This document shows positions 23,024 through 33,662 of a DNA stretch of 64,000 nt, one piece after another; the stretch's first letter is position 1, and the number at the start of each line of letters is the position of its first letter. The DNA lies in NCBI GenBank assembly GCA_033297205.1, contig MU859079.1:62001-126000 (forward strand), read 5' to 3'. The notes below the pieces were generated by a model. The model was not told where the DNA came from. It ran no database searches and saw nothing but the letters and a program-made list of their open reading frames with translations. The DNA comes from Pseudoneurospora amorphoporcata (taxonomy: Eukaryota > Ascomycota > Sordariomycetes > Sordariales > Sordariaceae). A program made the translations under genes and the position numbers.

Positions 23024-25932
23024 GTATGTTGGTGTGGTGAGTAAATATGGTTCGGGATCAGGGTGATGGGTATGGCGTTTGATAGATAAGGTTGACGTGT
23101 TTCTGCTTCCATTTGAGTGGAAAGTCGAAAGGTAGCATTCAAAGGTGTATGCGGGTTTTGTGTATTTGCAATGGTCTCAGAAAACAAGTGGTTAGGGGAT
23201 TTTCGGGTAGCATAAAAACAATTCATCACAGATTCAAAATCAGATGCTTACTTGCTGTGAAATACGAGTTGGTGGTCGTTGACATTGCCAGTAAGATACT
23301 TGGCTACGAATATCCCCCTTACCGTCAGAACTTGTTCCTTGGCCATCATGCCGTGTTTTCATCAGCATAGTTTCTCTTTGCTTGATGCTTGGTTTTGCCA
23401 TGGTCTATTGCGGGAATGTGAACTTTACCGGACAGGTCGACTTGTAAATGCCTCCGGCTGTGGTATCCTCAGCCATGTATTCGTGAGGCTAATTCGCGAT
23501 GTTGCACTGCAGTCTTGACCGAGGAGTGGAAATGGTAGATGGTAGGTAGTGTTCAGACTTCGGAGAGCCTAGGTGATGAACTTGTCAATAAACTCGTTTA
23601 CTTTTCAGTTTATCGTGCACTACCTAGGCATACCTTGGCGAGTCCTAAGGCTGCCTTAGGCAGAGAGTCCTACATATCTTCAGCGTTCTATAGATACCTT
23701 ATGGATGCAACCCCGGTGAAATGGCTGTTCATTCAGCTTTCACGCCCAGGTTGAGTGAGAGTGTCAACCTTTTCTAATTCATACTGTGTGATCTCTGATA
23801 GCTCTAGGTTCATGATTCCGGATTCATCATGCCGAACGCCTTCTTCTTCTTCTGCCTTGCGCACCTTCTCTTCCCTGACCCACGACCCACACACACAGTT
23901 TTTGTTGTGTAACCACACTGCGGATCTCCAACCTCACAATTCCCATTCAGACAACAAATCACATGGGAAGCATCCCAGAGCCGCAAGCGAGAACAAGTTT
24001 AAAACAACTGGACTGGTCATAAGCGCATGTTCAATTACCAGAAACGTGGGGAAGCGCCAGCAAAACTAAGGTACCCGGGACAGCGTTTGGGTTGACGATA
24101 AGGCAGACAGGGCAATCGGCATCCAGCCGCATGGAAAAACGGGGTTTGGTTGGCGGCAATGTCCGTGACGTTCGGCAAAGGGGGAGTCGGGAGGGAGGCT
24201 CTGTCTCGGCGTGGAGAACGCTGAGAGGGTGACAACGGCTGCCAATGCAATCCGAGGTTATTTGCCCAGGATGAGAAAGCGGGAAGCGGGTAGGTGTTAT
24301 GCCATTCATCAAACAGGCAGGCTCAATTGAGGCAGGCTCGGTGAGGCTGTGCTGGTTGATGTAACACGAAGCATGCCAAGCCTTTTCCGTTAACGGTAAC
24401 ACTCTCCCCCTCGTGCCTGACGTGTATGGATGCCACCTTCCCACTTATTGATAGAGTCCGATCCAGAGAATAAGTCGGATGGGATCACGGGATCGTATGC
24501 ATATGTCAACATAAGGTGGAAAAGAGGCGTAGCCTGCATGCATGTGGAAAGAACGACCAATGAAGAGGAAGAATCAAACCTTCCTTCTCCCGACTTTCCT
24601 CGTCGTCCACCGTCGGGTCCCGTAAATAGGTTCAGCCCAGAAAGAATGCCGTTGACTGAAACACGTGTAGCCGCTGGCCCTGAGGCCCAAGTTCGAGACT
24701 GCGTTGCGTGGCAGTCAATTGCACCTATACCACCATACCAGAGCCTTGTTGGAAGCCTCAATTAACTCTTAGCTTGGTAGATATCGACGGGTCTTGCATT
24801 CGTAGCTTCCATTGTTATCGTTACTGTCGTTGTTGTGCATTGCCTGCCTGCAGTGGTGTGCCCAAGGCCGAGGCTGCCTAGCTGTCTGCCTAGCTGAATG
24901 TACAGTCTGTACTCACCCAGCCCAGTTCATGGCGCACACGACTCTACACGACCGACTCGGAACCTCTTCTGGTTACCGATGGTGTGTATCGCGGTGAGTC
25001 CATGTTCCACCGACACCGACCAACGAACGCAACAGAACGGCTGCAGACTTGGTTTACCTATTGCCCAGTGTCGCTTAATTTTCCGTCACTTGCCGAAAGC
25101 TAACTGGTCACCGGATGACAGCCAGATGCCTGCCCAAGTGTACTCACCCGTGACTAATCGAGCTTTCCGGAAGACTGCTGTCTTGCTCCCCGCAATTCAA
25201 GTATGGCAAGCCAGGCAGGCAGGTACCTGTAGGTGGTTCGGTGATAGGGCTGGGTGTCGTCGCCGTCTCTACTGACGCAACTGACCGTGACCCAGCCTTC
25301 ATTACCCAGGATTGGTAGCCTTGTGCGATGGTCACTGCCCCCCCCCCCCCCCCCAAGAGCCTGCTTACCAGTTGTCAGTCTCAAGGCAAACTATCCTGAC
25401 TGGAGGAATGGTTGCCATTCCCATAGGCTCATACATGTAGCTGCATGCCGGGCACTAGCCGAAAGTGTAAACACAGTCAGGGCTGTAAGATATCCGATGG
25501 GGTCGATATCGCTCCTCCGCAAGGTGTGACTTAGCTTCGGGATATTGCCATCTTCAAGTCCCAGCATAAGGTAGGTCTCTATATAGACCCAAGATGTTAA
25601 CCGTTCGTTTTGTGATCATCGCCGTTCCCATCAAGCCTCCTTCCATCTTCATTGCTTCTCAACCCTTGCTTTGCCCTTCGTAATTCTATATCCCCAAACA
25701 TCCTATTCGTTATTTGTGGTTGCAACCCCTGCGACCACCACCTCAAAATTCTAGTTTCCCTCAACCGCATGGCAGACCTATTCACCCATCAGCTACCGTC
25801 CAACAAATTCAGCGCCGACAACAACCTTGTTGGCCCTGCTAGGCCTGTTAGCAGCGCACTCACCAATCGGGAATCTCGGCTCTCTACAACTTGAAAAACT
25901 AACTTGAATAAAACAAGACAAGAGACAACAAG
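23024..25932. other. Intergenic, 2.9 kb
   Basis: This large spacer lies between two genes on the plus strand and should hold the promoter of the Clr5-domain gene. I see a poly(C) run at 25338-25354 and many short ORFs without protein-like composition. Hidden multi-exon genes were looked for by eye and none was convincing; a non-coding transcript cannot be excluded. Confidence 0.5.
25338..25354 (+). repeat. Poly(C) tract, 17 nt
   Basis: A run of 17 C in intergenic DNA. Long G/C homopolymers are rare and often sites of assembly error, so its exact length is uncertain. Confidence 0.85.
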
Positions 25933-27007
25933 ATGACGAAGCAATGGGAACACCACAGACATATCATCATCCGGGAGTATAAGGACAACAATAGACCTCT
26001 TCATGAGGTGAAGAAGTTCATGGAGGAGCAGTATCGGTTTAAAGCTTCGTGAGTGTCTTCCTGTGTGTAATCTACGTTAGCTCTTGTTGGATTTCAATGG
26101 TGATCGCCGGGGCTTGTTCGTTAGAGTAGTGGGGAACCAAGTTTTGTGTCTCAAACTTTTCTTTGAATTTCTTTTTGTGCTAGTTCTTTCGTTTCTCGCT
26201 TCTCGTCGTTCTTTTAACCATCATCTTGTCAGTCTCTAACGCTTAACCGTGTAAAAAGAATCCGAGCATACAGATCGCGCTTCGACAAGTGGAGAGTCCG
26301 CAAGTATACATGCCGCAAGCGAAGAGACTCCCTCGGAGGAAAATCCGACAAGTCCATGTCGTCCGAGTCGTCATCATCAGATGATAGTACCGGTTGTTCG
26401 CCAAGAAGGAGTCCTATCCACATGCAGAGGAGGATGAGGGCGAGCAGCAGCAGCAGTAGCAGCAGCAGCCCGCAAGCACACGAACACTCGTCATCGATCC
26501 ATTACTTCGGGCCGACCATGTACAAATCGACGACGACACCAACGGAGGAATATTTGACGAGGTGAGTTATATCGCTATCTGTTCCTTCCGAATGTTATCG
26601 GTTATCGGCAAGATAGCAGTCAAGACGAGACGAGAGAGAGAGGGGATGAGGGCATCAAGGGTGGTGTCGGAACTTGTGGGATTCGCATCATCTTTGTGGA
26701 AGGAATTCCGTTCATGGTTGCTGACTAGTTTTGACTGCCCCGCTATACTAGCCCCTTGATCCATGATCCCCAGCAATTGTATCATACAACAGCCCGCACC
26801 ATCGCGGGACTGCTCCCTGCTTCGGGTCTGCAGGATTCGAGCCAGGGAGGACTTGTCAACAGTTTCCGGTACCCGCATGACCATCATGGGCGACGTGCCA
26901 CCGACATTTACCAGCCGGTTTATGACCCATTCTTCCAAAGCAAGTTTATCAAGGGCTGTTCTCAGCCGCTTCTCGATCCCTACTTCCCCGACAGGGTAAC
27001 AACCTAA
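25933..27007 (+). CDS. Clr5-domain protein, three exons, function unknown
   Basis: Predicted 224 aa from exons 25933-26048, 26259-26561 and 26752-27007; the total of 675 nt is a whole number of codons. The first exon encodes MTKQWEHHRHIIIREYKDNN and continues to ...MEEQYRFKAS; splicing (GTGAGT...AAAAG, 210 nt) adds IRAYRSRFDKWRVRKYTCRK. Together they give the Clr5 domain pattern: Trp-x-x-His-Arg/Lys...Ile, a Leu/Val-rich helix, 'F.AS...YR.RF.KW'. A Ser-rich stretch follows (poly-Ser ~residue 100), then a second intron (GTGAGT at 26562, CTGAC branch, ATACTAG ending 26751) leads to 'SPLIHDPQQLYHTTARTI' and a tail with several aromatic-Pro pairs ending DRVTT. Clr5 domains occur in many fungal proteins, some involved in heterochromatin in fission yeast; the role here is unknown. 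The second intron is less certain than the first. Confidence 0.72.
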
Positions 27008-27490
27008 CCACCTTCCGCGGCCAATAGGGTTGAAACAGGACATGGCCCACTAGAGAGGCGGCGTCCACCGTTGTTGAGTGTTCAACGGTCGAGTGAGAAT
27101 ACATTGCCGGTCAACCCGTTCTTGCTAGCAGGATGCGTGTCCGGTTTACATTGAATCCATACCTGGTGGTCCAATTTAGCGGCGGAATTTTTATGCAGGC
27201 GGGCATTGTACCCAGAAGCAGTACAATGAAGGGGTAGTCTGATGTACAGATACATATACAGTTCTGAGGGCGTATCTCTTCCAGTAAACACTTTAAACGG
27301 TTACCCGAGACTGGTTTCAATACGAGCAACACAGAATGCAAGGCGTTGCAAAGTCCTTACTGAGGTGATAACAAACAGTGCGCGTTGACTGCCGAAGGAG
27401 CGATTCACCTGCGAGTGATTTGATCAGGAGCGGAATAAGCTCCGCTCAAAACCACCCGCCCTCATTAGTTCGATGCCGAGACGGCCATTC
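27008..27490. other. Intergenic, convergent 3' ends
   Basis: Short spacer between the Clr5-domain gene and NSE2, which converge. Nothing but 3' UTR-like sequence is seen. Confidence 0.5.
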
Positions 27491-27727
27491 TTACTCCGAA
27501 TCGTCCTGCTTGATCGCGTTGTTCGCACGGCCGGATCGTAATTGGGTGCTCTCGCCCACGAGAACGCTTTCATCCATTCGCTCGTCGGGATCCGCATTGG
27601 AGCTCCTGTCCTCGCTTGACCTTGCTGCTAGAGCTGCTCGCTTGACCTTGCGCAACATGAGTTCATCGAGATACAGGTCCTTGATGCGAAGCTCCTGTGG
27701 TGGCATGTCAGTAGCTGGAGAGTCATT

Positions 27728-27769
<42 letters not shown>

Positions 27770-28798
27770 GATACACCTATTCCTTACCTTTGTGCACACA
27801 GGGCACTGTGCTTTGCCGCCAGTGTGTCTCAAATACTCCAACAATGCGCTTTTCTCAAATACATGTGGGCATTGATGGTTGGCGTATGGCTCCCGGAAGG
27901 GACGAAGCGTTAACTTGCAAGTGAGGTCCTGTACCTCACGTTCAATAATGAGGTCCTCATCGCCCACCGGAGCTCCGTCCCGGATAGGCCTGCCTTGGTT
28001 ATCAAACCAAGTGGACGCATCGGGGAGGGGCACTTGATCTTGGGGATGCTGAGCATCATGCCACATCTTCTTGAAAGAGATGTACTCGTTGTTGGAGGCG
28101 TAACGGTCATAGGCACTCGTGGCACGGTACTGTCTCGCCCTGACCTCTCTTGCTTTGTGGAGTGCCTCGCGCACGCCGGTTAGAGGGGCCTCGTCCTCAG
28201 CTTCAGCAGCCTCTTCCTCTCCAGACCCGTCGTCGACACCAGCCATCTCCTCGTCACTGTCATCGTTGGCCCGTTGGGCTGCTTTCCGTTTTCGTGAGGG
28301 GCGCTCCCGGCGGGGTTTTTGGCTCTGTACCTGGTTCATGACCGAGTCCAAAACCAACTTGTCGCCCTGAACTTGGGCACGGTAATCAATGACCTGTCGC
28401 AAGGCAGCCTCAATCTCATCAGTCAAATGGGTCACATCTCCGTTTAGCTTGTTGACGTATTCCTCGAGCTCGGCCTCGTCCTCCCCCTTCTCAGCTTCGC
28501 CGCGGCCCCGTCGCTTCTCGATCTTGCTCGTCAACTGTGATTTACGAGCAAACAGGGTATCGTTGATGGCGCCGACGGCCTCTCGCAAGTAGGTGGCGGA
28601 TTTGGAAAGATGGTCCTCGTACTTGCGCACCTCCTGGTTATTGTTGGTGATGTTGGCCAGGGCCTGTCTGCCTGCATCGTTCATTGGATGCGAGGGAGGC
28701 TCGTAGGGGGGCAGGTCAGACCCATTATGGGCTGATGTCGACGCCGAGGCAGTTGACTGAGGGCGGCGCGAACCCTGAACGAGACGTTCTGATGGCAT
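27491..28798 (-). CDS. nse2: NSE2/MMS21, SP-RING SUMO E3 ligase of the SMC5/6 complex
   Basis: Predicted 404 aa from exons 28798-27788 and 27694-27491. NSE2 attaches SUMO to SMC5/6 partners during DNA repair in the nucleus. Seen: an N-terminal helical region that would pack on SMC5 (residues ~50-170), an acidic linker, and an SP-RING at ~293-337 with the Cys/His set 'LTCKLTL...NHQCPHVFEKSALLEYL...QCPVC'. The tail is basic then acidic. The 93-nt intron (GTAAGG...CCACAG) contains an uninterrupted run of 39 T on the coding strand (27730-27768 as A) and is in frame without a stop, so an unspliced reading would insert 31 residues with 13 Phe directly after the zinc finger. I prefer the spliced form. 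The length exceeds yeast Mms21 because of the linker. Confidence 0.9.
27730..27768 (+). repeat. Poly(A) tract of 39 nt in the nse2 intron
   Basis: Thirty-nine consecutive A on the plus strand, T on the coding strand of nse2. It lies between the donor (27787) and acceptor (27695) of the only intron, so it may act as a very long polypyrimidine tract. Confidence 0.93.
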
Positions 28799-30683
28799 GA
28801 TTGTTGGAATGGCCGGTATTGAGCAGGCTCGGCTGGGTGTAGGTGGCCGCTGGCTGTCCGTGATGGCTTGCTCAGCGCTGGGCGATCCGCTGTCGTGGCT
28901 ATAGGCCCTTCAATCGAATATGTATTCTAGTGTTAGTGCCACTGTGTATCCCCAGGTGAGCAGTGTGCCGCAGGAACGGCGTTGGTTGGGTTGCCTTGCA
29001 GATAAAGAACTGGACCGTTGAGGCGTAGAAGGCGGGTGGAAGAAGGCGAAACGAGGGGGGTTCTTGATTGCCGTGGAGATTCGGGATATTTAGCGATCAG
29101 GATGTCTAAAACATGCAATTTTGGACCGAGATGGTACGATGACCCTGGCGAGCCTGTGCCGTTGTGCGGTTCTGGGGTGTGGTTGCGTGTTTTGTGTAGC
29201 CCTGCTATGTAGACGTGCGTCGAACAGAGATCGAACACGGCGATCGAGACGTCTCGGCAGCTGGCAATGGTATTCCTTGTCCGGGCTTCGTTGGGTGGTC
29301 TGGCGATGGGAATCGTGAAATGTCAGATGGGGTCGGGATCGTAAAACGCGTGTTATTACTTGGCATCAACGAGCAGAACGCGTCTCGGCCAGGCAGCGAA
29401 GAGCGGAGGCCGATGGAGAACCGGTGACCATATCCGGTTAGGTTAGTGGAGGTACCCCGAACTTGTTTCTGTACACAAAAGTATCAAGCCAGTCCCTCGA
29501 TCCAGCAATACCCGGCCCGCCGTCGTGTTACAGATTTCTGATTCTGCGAGGTATACGAGAAGCACCCGTATCTGTAAGACTCTACTTATAGCCTGCCGGG
29601 GATTGCCCTCACTGCCCCCAAAATGCAGGCCGCTGACCCCAGTACTTGGCCAGGATATGATTGCAGCTAGGGTATTTTTTGTGTGGCTCGACGACACGGA
29701 ACTGACCTATCCCGAAGGGGTAACTTCAGCCCCAACCATTTGTTCTGTCTCTGAAAAACAACAAGCCAGACCCTTCACACACACACACACATACATGCAC
29801 ACATGGCTCTCGGGCATTAGACTAGCAGCCAGCTCTATACCCTGAGCTTGTAAAGGGAGAACGAGACATCATTGTTGTGAATCCTCGATCCTGGCTGCTG
29901 CTGACTTGCCGTTACTCGCCGGTCCTACAGATTACACATTACCGCCCAAGAACCGGGCGGCCGGATCACGACAAGCCACCACCTTTGGCTGATGACCGAG
30001 ACAAAGACGCCAGGCGACGGAAGATGAGCAACTCATCAACCAACAACCCGCCATTCCTTTGTGGCTGTCCCTTCTGTCGGAAAAGGGAAATGAGTTTGTG
30101 AACAAGGTGGATATTGGCCGTCGAAGCCCACGGGGATCTCCCGCTCTTGGCGCGTTGGCGTTACGTCCCCCGTCGACGTTGGACCATCATCTCCCGTCCA
30201 TCACACTCACTCACCTGGTTGGCGATGCGGTGGGCATTCAACGTACCCTCACACCGTCTTTGATCCCGACCGGACTTTGTTGGTTTTGACAAAGGAATGG
30301 GCCTCTTTGGAGATCCAACGCTGACTTAGCACAGGCAAACCTCACCACGAATACCCGGTTTGCCGTTGCTGATTCCGTGTAACCAAGCGCTGGAACTGTG
30401 CGCCGTATCACATCGAGATTTCAACCTGCTCCGCGGTCGTGCAGTCACCGGATCATGGAATTGATTGGAAATTAAGCGACCGGCAGGCCAAATTCTCCCA
30501 CGGAAAAGTTGGCACACCAAGGCCATCCCGTTTGCAGTTGCAGACGGATGGGAAACACGTGGAATGCGCAAAAAAAAGGACAAGGCGACATTGTGAAAAG
30601 GGCGACAAGCATCCGGGACAGACGCAACCTGAGCACATCCCGAATGGGGAAGTTGCGATAGTTTCGTGTTGTGATTTCTTCTT

Positions 30684-30710
30684 CCTCCTCCTCCTCCTCC
30701 TCCTCCTCCT
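30684..30710 (+). repeat. (CCT)n microsatellite
   Basis: About nine CCT/CTC units in the vvd upstream region; adjacent pyrimidine-rich DNA extends it. Confidence 0.85.
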
Positions 30711-31722
30711 GTAATGCGCCAACGCCGACGCCGTCATGTTTCTTCCGCGCACACCGACGCAGCCAAGCATCATTCTACGCCAAACCTGTGATGCCGGCCA
30801 GCTTGCTTGCTGCCCTGCCTCCTATGTCCTCCCATGTCCTACTGGTAATCATTGCCAATCTGTCAAGTTCCATTTACCCTCATTCTCATCACGATGAGGA
30901 GTCTGAGACTTTTCGAAAGGGGGGTTCGATAGTTTTGTCCATTTTGTCGACCGCATCCGATGTGACGCCCCTACAGTTGCATGAGACCAGGCCGCGCTGT
31001 TGTTGTTCATGGTCATCTTCCAGTCCCAAGGCTGGGGCGCGCCCCCCCTTCTTTGAAATCCCTCCACCACTTCCTTCATGGCCCCATGCGCCTCCGCCTA
31101 AGAGGTACAGTAGTGTACCTACCGGACCCTCTGGTCCTGAAGACCCCTACGATCCCCCGCCCTGCTCTATCGCCATACAGTAGACTGACTGTAGAGACAC
31201 GCGGTGAGAACCCGGTTGCTATTAGATCCGCTCTCTAGCTGCCAGACATACAAGCGTGAAGCATGGGGCATCTCACGGCTGGTTGGCGCACAGGGAGCAG
31301 GTTGATAGTACGCCTACAAGGGAGAAGATGGAATGTAGAACACCATAACGCCGGGGCCCAGAACCAAGGCACCACCACATCCAAGTATCTAGCGCAACGA
31401 TATCAGCAAGCGCTCCAAACAGACGTGAGAATGATGGGTCCCGTTATTGCGGTTCCGCTGGGAGGGGGGCTGTTGAGTACTTGCATGCCTACCTACTATC
31501 TACCCACCTGGGCGGATCGACGTCGGTGGTCGAGGTGTCTAGAGGTGGTGGTGGTGCTCAGTGCACATTAGTTTGACAACTGGTGGACGGGACAACGAAA
31601 GGGACAGCAGACGCAAGTGTTTGACTACCTACTAAACCCCCTTGGCGTTGCAGCGAGAGATGGACGCAATCCATGCACTGTCCGCTGGCTGGTTGGTGCT
31701 GTCCCCACCCGTTTTTTGGTTC

Positions 31723-31786
31723 GATCCAGGGCGCCGGTGCGATCGCTGGGGATCTGGGACCCTCAATGGTTTTAGCAGCTGCGATC
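31723..31786. promoter_or_regulatory. Candidate distal light-response element of vvd (four GATC in 64 bp)
   Basis: GATC occurs at 31723, 31741, 31751 and 31783, about 1.9 kb upstream of the vvd ATG, several as CGATC or GCGATCG. Known: the White Collar complex binds light-response elements built from imperfect GATN repeats, and N. crassa vvd is driven partly by a distal element roughly 2 kb upstream (from memory). Inferred: this cluster is that element. GATC is expected about once per 256 bases by chance, so four in 64 is notable but not proof. Confidence 0.5.
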
Positions 31787-33259
31787 GGTCATCTCATTAT
31801 GGTCCCCATTTTACCCGTTACAGTGGGTTTTCCTTGGCATCCAGATTCGCTTGCATCTTCGGCACGCTATCTGCCCGCTGTCTGCTCCTTCGTCTCCTAT
31901 TTGTCTCCGTACCGTCCGCGAATCGGTACGTTTTGAGGTGTTCGTTGTGGCCCCTTGGCAATGACCCTCTTTTCGGTTTCCGGATCCGACTGGCTGCTAC
32001 TCCATTCGGCCTCTCTTTCCTCCCTTCGGACTCCCCTCTGCTTCTCCACAATCGCCAGTCCTCACCGATCTCTCTCGTCAACCTTCATCTTGTAACTGTA
32101 GTAAGGAACGCTTATACTTTGCTTTTTTTCCCTCTCTTTGATACACATGAGACCCCAGAGATGAGATTCCGTCGATCTGGACAATGACAGCCACCACGGT
32201 AATTTCCAGCTAAAAGAGTGAAGGAGATATAGCACCATCAGCTCATTGAAAGACTGGAGAGATACAGCAGCCCATCTTCAATGGCAAATGGTGCCATTGG
32301 TCATGGGTTGGGGGTGCAATGGTCAAAAACAAAGTGGAAGGTCAGCCCTGAGCGTCGATGATGAGCGTGGTAATTGATAAAAACTGCATACGGTGTAAGT
32401 TGTCGATAAAGACAGGGTACATGATGGACATTCCTGAAGTCCAGTCCGCTCAACGCACACAGTCTAATGCCAGGGTCTTCCGCCTTAGGGTCTCAAAGGA
32501 AATTCGGTCCCATCATTGGATTCGTCCGAGTGCTCCGTCACCGAGCCACTCCCGTTGTGTCCTTTGAGCTTCCCGATTTCAAGAGCTTCCCGATGCAGGT
32601 TGTGATCAGAACAACCCCCCAGATCCTGGCGCTGAGACGGGATGATGGAGACTGCAGTAGAGGAGACAACGGAGCAAGAGCAAGCAAGCAACACGCACCA
32701 GGGACAGCGGGACAGCGGGACAGCAGCAAGCACTCTTCTCTCCGTCTGCAAATCACCATGGTTTGGAACACACCACCCACGGCCTGGCTGCCGCGTATTG
32801 TCAATGGCTCGCACACAAAGAGTTCCCACCTCTTCTTGTCCGAGCCGTGGCCCTCCTTGTGTGCCCTCAGGCTACCCTGGCTGCCTACGTACATGGAACG
32901 TGTAAAGCCGTGGTGTACCGTTCGATTGGATCGGCGTCTTGTCTCTGGCAACTGTCTCTCTTTTTGTTTACATGGCTCCCCTCGTTGGCCCGCCCTTCCT
33001 GGCTCCTGAGCTGTGGTGTCTCTCCATACAGGACCCTTGGCCTCCCAAACACCCCCGGCTCCCACTTTGGACCAGCAGGATACCGGTTGTTGACCAGGTC
33101 TACCGGATCCCCGATACAGACTTTGTTTAGGGCCTTGCGTCTTGACTTCGTTTATCGCACCGAAGCTTGTGTCCTCGTTAGGCTGTTTCCACATTTTGGC
33201 CCTCACATCTGCACTGACACAACCTCGTTCCGCCGCCAACACCTGCTCCGAACACCCTG

Positions 33260-33271
33260 GATCTCGATCGA
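33260..33271. promoter_or_regulatory. Candidate proximal light-response element of vvd (GATCTCGATCGA)
   Basis: Two GATC motifs separated by two bases lie 400 bases upstream of the start codon and about 50-60 bases upstream of a TTAAATA box at 33322-33328. The arrangement fits the paired-GATN form of White Collar binding sites. A looser pair (GATC at 33106, GATA at 33113) lies further upstream. The function is inferred from motif and position only. Confidence 0.5.
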
Positions 33272-33321
33272 CGGCATTCTGACGCCCGGCCCCAACCAGG
33301 CTTTTGCGTCTCGAGGCCTTC

Positions 33322-33328
33322 TTAAATA
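33322..33328 (+). promoter_or_regulatory. Possible TATA-like box of vvd (TTAAATA)
   Basis: A TTAAATA motif lies about 335 bases before the start codon, followed by a pyrimidine-rich stretch that could hold the transcription start. Positional inference only. Confidence 0.3.
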
Positions 33329-33413
33329 CCCTCTTCTTCCTTTAACCTCATGGTCATTTCTTCTTTACCTTTGCTTCTTGCCACCGTGGATGCCTTCACC
33401 AGGATATCATCAT

Positions 33414-33441
33414 AACCCAACAAGCACAACCCAACAAGCAC
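33414..33441 (+). repeat. 14-bp tandem duplication in vvd leader
   Basis: The unit AACCCAACAAGCAC is present twice in direct succession in the probable 5' UTR of vvd. It may simply be a slippage product. Confidence 0.85.
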
Positions 33442-33662
33442 AATCTAGTAGTACTCAACTCCATTGGCCTATGCGATAACCTATCCAGGTTACACTACCG
33501 ATTCACTTGTCCCAGACAGGTCGGCCTAGAACATTGTCATCAACAATCAGCCCTTGCCAACTGGGGGATTGCCGCCTGTGCCATTACTCGGAAGCCTCAT
33601 CAGCCGACTAAAGAAACCGCCATCAACGCTACCAACACACTGTCTCATAGCCAGCAGCAACC

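Larger units (their letters stand above)
28799..33662. promoter_or_regulatory. 4.9-kb gene-free region upstream of vvd
   Basis: This is the longest spacer in the window and leads into the vvd gene. It carries the GATC-rich sites listed separately, a CA repeat at about 29778-29793, a CCT/CTC repeat at about 30684-30710, and a 14-bp tandem duplication at 33414-33441. ORFs on both strands overlap each other and lack protein-like composition. Promoters of highly light-induced genes in Neurospora are known to include distal White Collar sites, which would explain the size. A non-coding RNA is possible but nothing in the sequence shows one. Confidence 0.55.

Noticed and set aside
29877..30101. Short ORF ending with a Cys-x-Cys-Pro-Phe-Cys motif
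   Set aside because: Only one half of a zinc-binding motif, no second Cys/His pair, and no supporting splice sites; treated as chance.
32538..33479. Overlapping long ORFs on both strands just upstream of vvd (32763-33479 plus, 32538-33242 minus)
   Set aside because: They overlap each other, have no recognisable motif, and the plus one runs through the presumed vvd promoter and leader. GC-rich DNA readily gives such open frames.
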